64,000 nucleotides of DNA from Austropuccinia psidii (Eukaryota > Basidiomycota > Pucciniomycetes > Pucciniales > Sphaerophragmiaceae), in the NCBI GenBank assembly GCA_023105745.1, contig JALGQZ010000002.1:41709997-41773996 (forward strand), read 5' to 3'. The position numbers were made by a program, and so were the translations under genes. This document shows, piece after piece, positions 23,433 through 33,094 of this stretch. How positions within the stretch are numbered: position 1 is the first letter of the stretch; the number at the start of each line of letters is the position of its first letter. Below the pieces are notes generated by a model, which saw nothing but the letters and a program-made list of their open reading frames with translations, did not search any database and had not been told where the DNA came from.

Positions 23433-26432
23433 TTAATAGGTGAAAAAAAGCTTTGTTAATGGTTTTCTTCTGATTTCTTCAGGATTCTTGAAATTCTTAC
23501 TGTTTATGGCTTGAGATATTTGGCTAAAAGTATTTCCTTTTTCTTTTTTTAAGGTTGAAATTCCTGTAACATTTCTTTCTCTATTATTTGAATTGATATC
23601 TTCTGTATGCACTGGAGCTAATTCCTCATTAATCTTCACTTTGTATTTGGAATCCTTTACTTCTTCACTATCAAGTAATTGATTAGAATTTTCCTCAAAG
23701 TTTTCTTGGTTTTTGGGGCTTGATTCATTCTCTTTTGGTAATTCTTTCCAAACTTCCAATTTAGAAACTGCACATGTTTCCATTCCTTCTGGTGGTTCTT
23801 CTCTCCATCCTACCTTTTAGGGTGAACAAATTGGTAAGCAAAGTCTTCTTCCAACTTGCTCAATATAACTGAATATTTCCCCTTTCTGTTGAGAAAAGTC
23901 TAATCTTATGTTATTATCTGCAAGGAAGGGTCTTCCAAATACTGTGTGAACTGCTCCTCTTACTACAAAAAGGTGCATATTTCTTTGTTCCCCAGTATCT
24001 AAAGTGATTGGGGTAAATTCTGCTAATCCAACTATTGAGGTACAATGTCCACCAATTCCCCTTAAATTCATGTTAAGGAATCTTGTGGTAAGTCCTTCTT
24101 TGACTGCTGAATCTTCTGGTATTATATTCAATTCTGATCCTGTATCAACTAAAGCCATTATTTCATGTCCTTCTTTACCTAAGTATACTTGCATAAATCC
24201 CAATGGACAAGCATAATGTAACTTTGACTTCTAATAATTACCCAGATGATGATTTATGAGTTTGGTTTGAATTTCCTTTGTATCAATTGAGTTAATAGAT
24301 CTTTTCTCTCCTTCTGACAGGTTCTTCAATTGATCAAAAAAAATTTGTGACATGACTAAAATTTGTTCCAAGGTAATATTTATTTTCTGATCCAATACCT
24401 TTTTGATAATTTGTACCATAGCTTCTTGAATATATAATTTTTCCTCCTTTATGATTTTCCTTTCATTGAATTTATTGATTTATTCCTGAGTATTTTTTGT
24501 GTGATAAATTTTAGGTTCCTGTGAAGGTATATCATTGTCATTTTGCACCAGTTGAGGCTTCTTATATTTGATTGGAATATTTGTTTTCTCTTCTTCTTTT
24601 TTCTCATCTTCAATATAAGCTCCAGGTATATTTTGTATTTTATTTATTGGCGTTTTAACTTTTGAATGTGATCTTAAAGCATCCTGATTGGTATTTTATG
24701 CTCTTGAGTTTCTTGCTTTACTATTTCTTAATCCATAATTGTTTAAAAGTGGCTCATTGGCTGATGAAATAGTTTGTGGTTGCCAAATTCCTCAGTTTTC
24801 AGCTTTGGCTATAGCAGTTGCACTATCATCTTTCTTCAATTGTATTAATTTCATTTGGTTAGGTTTGGCTAATGATTCTTTAGCTTCATCTTCTTTCATT
24901 TTCTTTGTAAGTTCTTCTTGCTCCTTTGCAAATTCTTCAGCTAACTTCTTTGGAGCTATTTTACCAACAGTTGGAACTCTTTGCCAATTGGGAAATAACA
25001 ATCCACCTCCTTGTCTGCTGACAAGCATTTTATTTTGCTCTTAAATGAGATAATTACACCTATTTAATTAGTGTCCTTCCTCCAAACAATAACAGCATTT
25101 GAGATATGATTTTGGTGCATTTTGGGCTGGTAAGTAGGGAGTATGCCTTTGTGAAAAAGGTAGTAAGCTATCTTTAGGGAACCTTGATTGATTTTCATGC
25201 CTGGATACTTGGCTCTTTTTACTTTAAGGTAGTACTGCTTATGTTAATTCCTTAATTTTCTGAATAGAGTCCTTCATTTCCTTTTTTTCTTCTTGATCAT
25301 GGATTCTGGGTCTTTGTTGCTCTTTAATTTTCTTATCAAGATCCATCAATTGATTGAAGGCCTTTTCCATTGTTTCATCTTCAAATTGAACTTTCTTTGC
25401 TTTTGTATTATCTATATGTGGATTACTGGATTCATAATGGGAACTGGTATCATTAACTCTGTCCCTTGATATGATCACAGTTTCTAGCTCTTGTTCTTTA
25501 TAGCTCTTCAATACTTTCATTTCTGGTACAATATATCCACCATCCCTTGCTTGGATAATGACCTTATCTCTTCTCATCTCCTTAATTATGGAAGTCCTAA
25601 TTCCTGGTGAAAGACTTGAATAGAGCTCTTCATTATGCTCAAATTCCCTTCTAAAATATCCATATATATACAGATAATTTGTGATATTTTTGTATTCTCC
25701 AATAAATCTCTTGTATTCAGCTAAGTTTATGATTCCTCCTGCTCTTTTTGTATTATTGAAAAGCTTCTCCAAAGATTCTAGTCTATATCTTCTGTCTAGC
25801 TCTACTCTTCCCCATTCTGTAGTAAGTTCTTCTTTTAGTTTTGTCTAGTTCTTCTCTTCATAAACTTAGATTGCTTCAATTTTCTCCTTAACTTCTTCAG
25901 ATGCTGACATAAAAATAACTTGTCTTGCTATATCTTCTCCACTAGCTCCTTCAATTTAAGCTGCTGCTTCCACTCTCTTCATAAATTTTTCTACTTCATT
26001 ACCATCAAAAACAAGCTTATAATCTTTAGCCCTTATCTTAACAATAGGAGAGGTTACCTTAGGAATCTCCTTTTGTAATGGACTTGGATGTTTTGGCGTG
26101 GATAAAAATACTTTCTTTGGCATACTCTGTGATTTTTGTTTTGTTTTGGGTGTAGATGTTGCTCTAGGGCCAGGTGTAGGTGATATTGGTGAATCTTCAG
26201 GCATAACATGCCTTGGTAATGTGGGTTCACTTGGACTATCTCCTGGTGTGTAAAATGTTTTTTCCCTTGTTTTTCCTTTATTTTTACTTTGCTTTAATAA
26301 TAAATCTAGAACTTGCTTCATAAGACTTTGGATCTGTACTGTTTGATCCTCTTGTTCACTTTCTTCTGCATACTTCCGTTCTACAGTATCTTCAGGTAAT
26401 GGTGGTAATTCTGATGTGGATTGTTGATTCAT
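23433..26432 (-). pseudogene. element B Gag-protease polyprotein, stop-ridden single frame
   Basis: One unbroken reading frame of 1,000 codons interrupted only by stop codons, with no frameshift, starting MNQQSTSELPPLPEDTVERK at 26432. Order: acidic Ser/Pro-rich N-terminus; Gag core from KIRAKDYKLVFDGNEVEKF (about residue 133) through IEGASGEDIARQVIF and RYRLESLEKLFNNTKRAGG to ITNYLYIYGYFR; a coiled-coil-like Lys/Glu segment; a zinc knuckle CCYCLEEGH(stop)LNRC near 25065-25107; and a retropepsin domain with ACPLGFMQVYLG, catalytic LVDTGSELNIIP (Asp at 24144-24146), flap-like NLRGIGGH and GRPFLADNNIRLDF. The protease would cut Gag during particle maturation. Typical family members continue into RT; here the coding signal fades. 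Many stops are one C-to-T step from Gln or Arg codons. Confidence 0.85.
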
Positions 26433-26809
26433 TTCTACTTGATAAGCTGATATTTTGAATTCTTTTGTAATTATCTTGTTTTTCTTTGCTTCTTGAATTA
26501 ACTTGAAGATAAAACTCCTTAATTCTTCCTTTTACTTCTGTTCTGTTCTGTGTGTTGCAATGAGTAAATCAATATTCTTGATGTTTGATTTTCTGGTGTT
26601 CCTTCTTTTACTGGATAATGAAAATGGTATCATTGATTTGAGGATTGTGATGGTGATTATGATTTAGAATGGGATTTGTTTCCAGATTCCAGATTGTATG
26701 AGTGCGGTTATGTTTAATTCTTTATAAATAGTAAGCTTATTTGAGGTAGGTTGTTTTGATTATCTTCTTTCTTTATTATTTACTGATGATTGAATGTTGA
26801 AGTTGAAAT

Positions 26810-26828
26810 GGCCACTGTTGAGACACCA
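26810..26828 (-). other. primer-binding site of element B
   Basis: - strand TGGTGTCTCAACAGTGGCC begins two bases after the 5' LTR end. It starts with TGG, complementary to a tRNA CCA end. Element D has TGGTGTCCCAAAAGTGGA in the same position. The tRNA species was not identified. Confidence 0.7.
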
Positions 26829-26830
26829 GC

Positions 26831-28686
26831 TGTGAAACTACTTTTAGTGTGGGATTGGATAAGGCAGTCCTTCAGCAGGAAATCACAAGTAAACATTTTA
26901 GAATTGCTTAAATAATCCTGGAACCAAGGGTGCTAATGGTGATTTGGCTGCCCCTCTAAATATACTAAACAGCCTCCCTACAGAGATCACAAATAAATAT
27001 TTAAGATTGTGGCTTAACAACTAGAGAAGACTTTTCAGCAGTCTCTATCAGACCTATTCAATAATCAGATAAGTAAGTTATGAGCTAAAAAAAGTATAAA
27101 ATAATAATTCTTAAATAGTAATATAAAATGATTTAAAGGTAAGAACTTAATAGTATAAGAGTTTGATTGAATATAATAGTACTAATATAGAGTATATGGG
27201 TAAGCTGAGTTAATGTTATATCTTTTATAATAATTAATCTTTGTTTTGAGAGGGTAATTGCCAATATCATATAGCAACAAGAACTGTAGTAATATATTGA
27301 TAGAATATTTTTTAATATAGGATGGATATTTGTTAAATATATGAATGATATAATATAATATAAGTGTAAGTTTTTATATAATAATATTCATTTGTAAAGT
27401 TGTTTTTTTAATATGAAGGTATAATGAGAATATTTTTCTTTTATAATGTAAAGGCTATGGGGATAAACTCAATATTATGAATATTATTGATAGTTTTATA
27501 GCTATAATACTAATAATTTAAACATAGGGTGGATTAATAATGTAAAGTAGACCTTTTGTTAACTACTATTAATTAGAAATCACTATGGATTAAGCTTATA
27601 AGTCAATAATACTTCTAATAAAATAACTAGATTATCCTAATAGTAAGGGATGGATGAATTATTCTCCTTCTTGGTATATAATTCCCCTTTAAATAATAAG
27701 ACTAGATTGACCTACTAGTGAGGGATGAATAATTATTCTCCTTCTTGGTATATAATTAATTGCATGGGGAAAAGAGGAAACAATGAGGGAGAGAGGACCT
27801 CTATTCATATTCTTTGGGATCTCCATAGAGGCACTCAAAAAGAAGGGACTTAGAATTTTTCCACTTCTTTCGGCTGGAATAATTTTTTTATATTGGTTAA
27901 ATACCATTTCTTTGGTTGATTGCAGCATTGTTATGTATGATTATCTAATCTGAGATGTTTTTGCTGGTGAGGAATTTTGAGATAGTGTCATTTCTTGAAG
28001 TTATTGCACCATTTGTTTGGTTTTTTGCACCATTTTTGGTGGGATGAGATGATTTTGTACAGCTATTGCACCATAGGTCTGTGTATTGTTTGAACTTTAG
28101 GTTGAAGATGCTGTATATTTTGGGGATTATATTTGTCCTGTATGAGCTTTAACTTTCCTTCATTTAAATTGAATTATGTTTTGAATTTTTTTTTACTGGT
28201 TTATCAGGTGGCTGTGCTTGCATTTCCACAGATATGCTGTGTAATACAAGGTTTTGATGGATTTTCCTTGCATAAATTGATTGATTTCTTTTTCTTTCTG
28301 TCTTGTGACTGATAATTAATACAGTTTTAGTTTATTCCTTCTTGAATTGGCCTCAGCTTAATAGCTGCATTGCTGAGTAATCCAAAGGTTGAGAAGAGCT
28401 AGGGTAACTTGAGTGTTTCACTACCCCTCTCACTGGTAAATTTAACATTCTTTCTAGCTTGTCCTTTTCTTTTCCTTATTTTATTATTATTCTTGTAATC
28501 AAATGGAACATTCTTCCGGGTTTTTCTTATGGGATTATACATAATGATGGATTTTAATACATTATATTGCTTAATTACCCTATTATAATTGAGTAATTAT
28601 TGATTTTTCTTTGTTTTTTATTCAATTGATAGCCTTACAAATAAAATTTCACTTGAAACTGGGCCATTAAGGTATGGAATAACACA
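26831..28686 (-). repeat. element B 5' LTR
   Basis: Full-length partner of 15289-17143. Edges TGTGAAACTACTTTTAGTG and GGTATGGAATAACACA on the + strand. Its TATA-like box (27798-27809 on the - strand) reads TATGAATAGAGG, one base off the 3' LTR copy. A 79-codon - strand frame is open in both LTRs (16146-16385 and 27689-27928) simply because the LTRs are similar; I do not call it a gene. Confidence 0.9.
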
Positions 28687-29227
28687 ATGGCTCTCAGAGG
28701 GATTGCTCACATGCAGGGAACCCCTGATTTTTTACATTTAACATCTCAGAGCATATAGGTCCATGGATGCAGCAAATTTAGAAGGTATTAATTATTACTA
28801 TTTGCACATTTTCTGAAAAAGAGTTTCACACAGAGAAATAGTTGGTCAAGAATTTGGTGGGGCTCTCACAAAAAATATTCCTAAGAAAGAGGTTACTTGC
28901 ACTGCTGAATATAGAATACACACAAGAAGGTAATTTAAATCAAATATTTATTTCTTTAATTACAAATATGTTAATTAAAGTAGTTTATTCCAAGACCAAA
29001 AAGTGAGAAGAGGACTAAGACTATTTTCAAAGGAATTTCAACACTATTCCTGTGATTTCCTCCACTGGATACATCTCCAATGCACTGCCAAGGAGGGAGT
29101 TTGCTTCCTCACACAATTCCCAGTGCATCTCATTTCAATGAGCTGCATCCATGGAGGGAATTGTATGGAGCAATTGGTGATGATCCCACAAGACTGGGTT
29201 GTTTGATTCCTTGAGGAATCATGAGTG
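28687..29227. other. flank of element B, no gene
   Basis: Short frames only (29003-29206 + and its complement). No motif. Possibly the 3' end of the gene remnant that follows on the - strand. Confidence 0.4.
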
Positions 29228-30330
29228 TTGATCAAAAGTCCCTGAATTCCTGCACAGCCTCATCATCAGAATGAGTGGTGCCTTGCACAGGGGAAGAAAA
29301 AATCATCTTCTTGGCTGCAACAGGAGGTACCTCTGGGAAAGGAATAGGGCGATTCAAATTGGAAGGGGGGTTCTGACTGGCATAATGTCAATGATGATAA
29401 AAGGGCAGGGAGTTTCAGAACAAGCTGAAAATGGTGGAAGGGGGTGAGGGAATGTTGGTAACAGAAAAAATTGAAGTTTTTGTACTTACCAAAAGGTACC
29501 TCTGTTAATTGCATCAGAGACACCTCAGGTTCAGGTTCACAAGTCAAATCATTCCCATATTAGGGCACTTGAGAATCTGGGGCCTGACTTGCCTGGCATA
29601 GGTGAGGTGGGGTGCAAATGGGTGGCTCATTTTGCTGGAAGGGTTATACAAAAGGAGGCAAAATAAGTCCACTTACTTCAAAAGTTAAGGTTGGTGAAGG
29701 ATTAGCTTGCTGCTTACTGTGAAATAAGTCCTCCAACCATTGGGAGGCACTTGGGCCTGGAGTGGGCTGCTGTGGAGTTTTCTCACAAGGCATACAGGGA
29801 GCAGGAGAGTCTTGTTGAGGCAGATTCTCTGGGTTTTGTTTTATGGGTGATGAAGAAGACTCAGTATGATTTCAAGAAGAAAAATGAGTCAAAGAGAAGA
29901 GAGAAAACTTACTTTGGTGTTTGATTTTCATGGGTGAAAAGACATGGTGATGATCAGCCCAAGCTCAAATCTCCTCTCCCTATAGCCATCCTTCATTGGA
30001 TGGATAATCACTTTGCTCCAGTTGTGGAGTGAAGTGACTGTCAGATGGTGGCCTAGGAGGGGGGATGGAAAAAGCAATACTCAAGGGAGCCAGGCTGATC
30101 ATGTGGAAGAATTCCTGTCTGCCTGTTTGTGGTCCCAGGTCTATTCTTCCTTGGGAATTCTTTCAGCATCATCAACTACAAAGGATTTCTTATGAGGGTG
30201 TCTTGCATGGCAGCTCCTCTGGGCTTGTGGTCAGAAGGGGCATTTCTTGTGCACTTTTTGGCAAGTTTCACAGGAATTGGTTGTTGCAGAGAATACCCTT
30301 CTTAGAGCACAAAGTGCACAACATCTAAAA
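29228..30330 (-). pseudogene. intron-containing Cys-rich gene remnant, unknown function
   Basis: On the - strand a TTTTAG acceptor (about 30329) is followed by MLCTLCSKKGILC. One base out of frame this continues NSCETCQKVHKKCPF, a CX2CX6C...CX2CX6C arrangement resembling a small zinc cluster. Three well-formed introns follow: 29860-29912 (GTAAGT...ctgag), 29635-29676 (GTAAGT...ttccag) and 29377-29489 (GTAAGT...gccag). The exon 29677-29859 is exactly 61 codons, open, Pro/Gln/Ser-rich, ending SQWLEDLFHS-type helix and PSPTLTFE. The exon 29490-29634 has one in-frame TAA and then CEPEPEVSLMQLTEVPF; the last exon is best in a different frame (PIPFPEVPPVAAKKM, GTTHSDDEAVQEFRDF). Splice sites show a real gene once; the frameshifts and stop show decay. 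The Cys cluster suggests a DNA- or RNA-binding protein, but this is inference. Confidence 0.5.
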
Positions 30331-30842
30331 GATGTCAAATCATGTTAGCATTGGAATTGAGAGTAGTTATTCAAGAAAAAAGTGATACATACAATGAATA
30401 TTAAATTTAAAATCTAATTAAAATAAAAAAAGGTAGTAAAAGGAGCTGAAAAGTCTGAGACAAATGAATAAAAACAGTTTTAGTATGAAAAGCAGGTGAT
30501 GAGATCAGAAAAACTTCAAATCAGGAACATGACGCACAAAGTAGATGAAAGTGGGGCTCTGGAGGTATGATCAGAATTATAATATAGCAAAAGGCAAGGG
30601 GAGTGGTTAGTTTAGTGCAATAGAATGGAGTTGAAAGGGGTGAAGATATAGTGGAATATGAACTGAGATAAGAAGGTGCAGGTGAGAAAAAAATAGAAGT
30701 TTGTTTTGGGAAAAGATGGTCTTTTATACCAGCGTAAAGCTCAGCCATTTTCAGCAGTTGATGAGCTTTAAAAAGGCTCAGCTTCAAGGCCAGTCAGGGT
30801 CATGAAAGCTCATTCAAAGTCAATGCTGCAGATAGGAAGTGA
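30331..30842. other. intergenic, no gene
   Basis: Upstream side of the Cys-rich remnant. Open frames (30521-30787 -) lack motifs. Confidence 0.35.
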
Positions 30843-30909
30843 AACAAAGGGGTTGCAAGTGAGTATAAGAATTGATTCAATTTTTATACTCAGTGAGAGC
30901 CCCTTTGTT
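30843..30909. repeat. inverted repeat (stem with internal bulge)
   Basis: AACAAAGGGG (30843-30852) and TGAGTATAA (30860-30868) are mirrored by TTATACTCA (30884-30892) and CCCCTTTGTT (30900-30909), separated by 7-nt unmatched segments and a 15-nt loop. Confidence 0.75.
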
Positions 30910-30985
30910 GCCTTACCAAGCCAAAAATCTCTTAGGAGTGCTTTTTCGAGGTCATTTTTGATTGTCAACAGTTGCTGGAACCCAC

Positions 30986-31019
30986 AAATGCACCATGCAG
31001 AAAGGTACATGGTGCATTT
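30986..31019. repeat. perfect 12-bp inverted repeat
   Basis: AAATGCACCATG (30986-30997) and CATGGTGCATTT (31008-31019) with a 10-nt loop. Confidence 0.85.
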
Positions 31020-31989
31020 GGTCACAGGTTGCCATGGCAAGCATACCACCACTGTTTCCTGGTGATTGAGTTTGAAAAAAGGGTTGGGAGGCTATATAAC
31101 AAGTGAATATAGAAGTATCTTTGGTTTACCCATTGTGCAGGTGTGCCTTGGCATCATAACTTAAATTCTCAGTAGCTGAAGATTTGAATAGCATGACTGC
31201 AGAGCTATTGGGATATACCATCTTAGTAAACATTCAATCTGAGAATTCAGCACAACATTGGAAGAGATTTCTGCCAGGCTGAGCATTTCATGCACTTTGC
31301 TCAATTTCAAATCAGTGGGCCTTCCAATAAACTATTACAAAATGCACTCCACCAATGGAATTCCAAAATCTTCCCTGCAGGAATTTTGTCACCATTTTAG
31401 GAAATGCATACATGCTGAGATTGAAGGTGAAAATCAGGGCAATCACCTGGCTGAGCTTTTGGAACACAATCCAAGTGTATGCAGCTGAGGGGAATTTTGA
31501 TAATAAACTGCAATATGCATTTAAAGTGAACTATGATTACACCATCCTAAATTGTAGATCAGCCAGAATTTTAGTGCACAGCATTCAAGGAAACTGTGTG
31601 GCTGAGCACATTCTGTACAAGAATGTAACACACAATACTGCTGAGCCATTTAACCACAGTTCCAAAATGCATACTTTTGATCCACCTTGTTTGAGAGCTC
31701 TGGCTAGCTCCCGCATGGATTCTGGAATCTGCAAGCTACTGTTGAGGGGAGTTTATTTGGATTAGGAAGGATGAGTGTCATACACAAAATGTGGACTCAA
31801 TCAGGTGTTGAGGACTGAGGAAACTATGACTAGTGCCCATGGGCGATCCATGAAGTCACATATTGTGGTGTGGGCACACACATTAACACACCCCACTGCA
31901 GGTCATACACAGGCTATTGTCACATGCATTGTAAAACTTTGCAGGCCTGTGTTCCAGGCAAGGATTTGTGTGTGCAGGTGACCAAATTC
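31020..31989. other. intergenic; unassigned short frames
   Basis: Frames at 31258-31488 and 31355-31765 (+) overlap in different phases and carry no known motif. The 136-codon frame has fairly normal composition and may be an old exon, but nothing supports a function. Confidence 0.35.
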
Positions 31990-32510
31990 ATTCATATGCT
32001 CACACGTGTGAGGGGGAAAACCTGCGGACAATATGTGCGGATTAGCTTAAGCCTCATACCAAATAGCATAACACCCTCAAGTCATTTGATCATGGGTCAT
32101 TACCGGAGCCCCTTGATCAACTTACATATTCACCCCTGACATCCCAGTAGGCAAGTCCACCATGGTTTCTACCCAGTACAAATATCATGTTCAGTCGCAT
32201 ATCCATCTCATGCAGAATGCATTCTCTTGTGAAGTTGGTTTAATGTAGCATGTATTCTCATATGTGTGAGTATCATATCTGAGGCCAATCTGCGGGTATT
32301 GGTTATGCCCCCATAATAAATAGCTTGTCAGTCCTACACTCAACCTTGTACTCAGGTCATTCCCAGAACCCCTTTATCAACTTACACATTTGTCCCTTGC
32401 ATCTTGGTAGGCCTGAGTCCACAAGTGTTTCTGCCCTGAACAAATCTAATGTTTGGTGGCATGACACTATACATACCTCATATCCTCTGACACAAACAAA
32501 ATGATACCCA
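31990..32510. repeat. imperfect tandem duplication, unit about 258-260 bp
   Basis: Marker words recur in the same order: TATGCTCACACGTGTGAG (31995) against TATTCTCATATGTGTGAG (32253); CTGCGGACAATATGTGCGGATTA against CTGCGGGTATTGGTTATG; CCTTGATCAACTTACATATT (32111) against CCTTTATCAACTTACACATT (32371); and CATCCCAGTAGGCAAGTCCAC against CATCTTGGTAGGCCTGAGTCCAC. Confidence 0.7.
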
Positions 32511-33094
32511 TAGTGAAACATTCATTTCCAATGCCTCCCTTACACCTTAGGTTACTGAACCACAATTCACCTGCGGAGGATTACTTTACTGTTCTCTGTA
32601 ACACCAGCAAACAAGGCTACATTCCACCACCAGAAACACCATGTAAAGTATGATGGCATTCCAATGTACATGAAGTTTCTATATCCCACACAATTTTTGA
32701 TATGTTAATTTGAACCTTGGTACCCCAATCCTTGCTTAATATGGGGCATAGTCATCATTCATATGGGTGCACCCACATTCTTGCCACCTTACCTGGATAT
32801 ATGCCTCAAATCAGATATGAGAATTATAAATCCAAGTGGCTCATGATCCAAACCACAGGCCATCCCCCTTTGAAGCCATTGGAACCTCTCATATAATCTC
32901 CTCCACCTCACATCTTGGCTTTTCATTCCCTTTAGCTAAACCTTCCTGATCATATTATTCCCCACTTTCCCCAAATAATTCATAATAGCCCTAATGTCAG
33001 CCCATTCAAAGCAACTTTGCATTGGGATGATTAATATTTTTCTTTCATTTAATAGCAATATATTGTTAGCTAGTGTTCATTCCCACTTACCTTC
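32511..33094. other. spacer before SNF2 remnant
   Basis: No motif. Could contain the 5' exon or leader of the helicase gene. Confidence 0.35.

Larger units (their letters stand above)
15289..28686 (-). mobile_element. element B: LTR retrotransposon with Gag-protease but no visible RT or integrase
   Basis: A complete LTR-to-LTR unit of 13.4 kb on the - strand. LTRs are 15289-17143 (3') and 26831-28686 (5'), starting TGTG and ending CACA in element orientation. Two bases after the 5' LTR comes a PBS-like TGGTGTCTCAACAGTGG (26828 downward), and immediately before the 3' LTR a purine tract AATGGAGAGGGGAA (17157-17144). The internal 9.7 kb encodes Gag and an aspartic protease in its 5' third, then broken frames to about 21.8 kb, then 4.6 kb of AT-rich sequence. 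No RT, RNase H or integrase motif appears on either strand. The flanking pentamers (GAAAG, ATGGC) do not match, so the target duplication is lost, mutated or absent. The unit is probably non-autonomous and mobilised by another element's enzymes. Element D is a diverged relative. Confidence 0.88.

Noticed and set aside
15284..28691. target-site duplication for element B
   Set aside because: Adjacent pentamers are GAAAG and ATGGC; ATGAC six bases further left is close to ATGGC but does not abut the LTR.
30810..31065. overlapping + and - frames with similar peptides
   Set aside because: The similarity is produced by the inverted repeat at 30843-30909.
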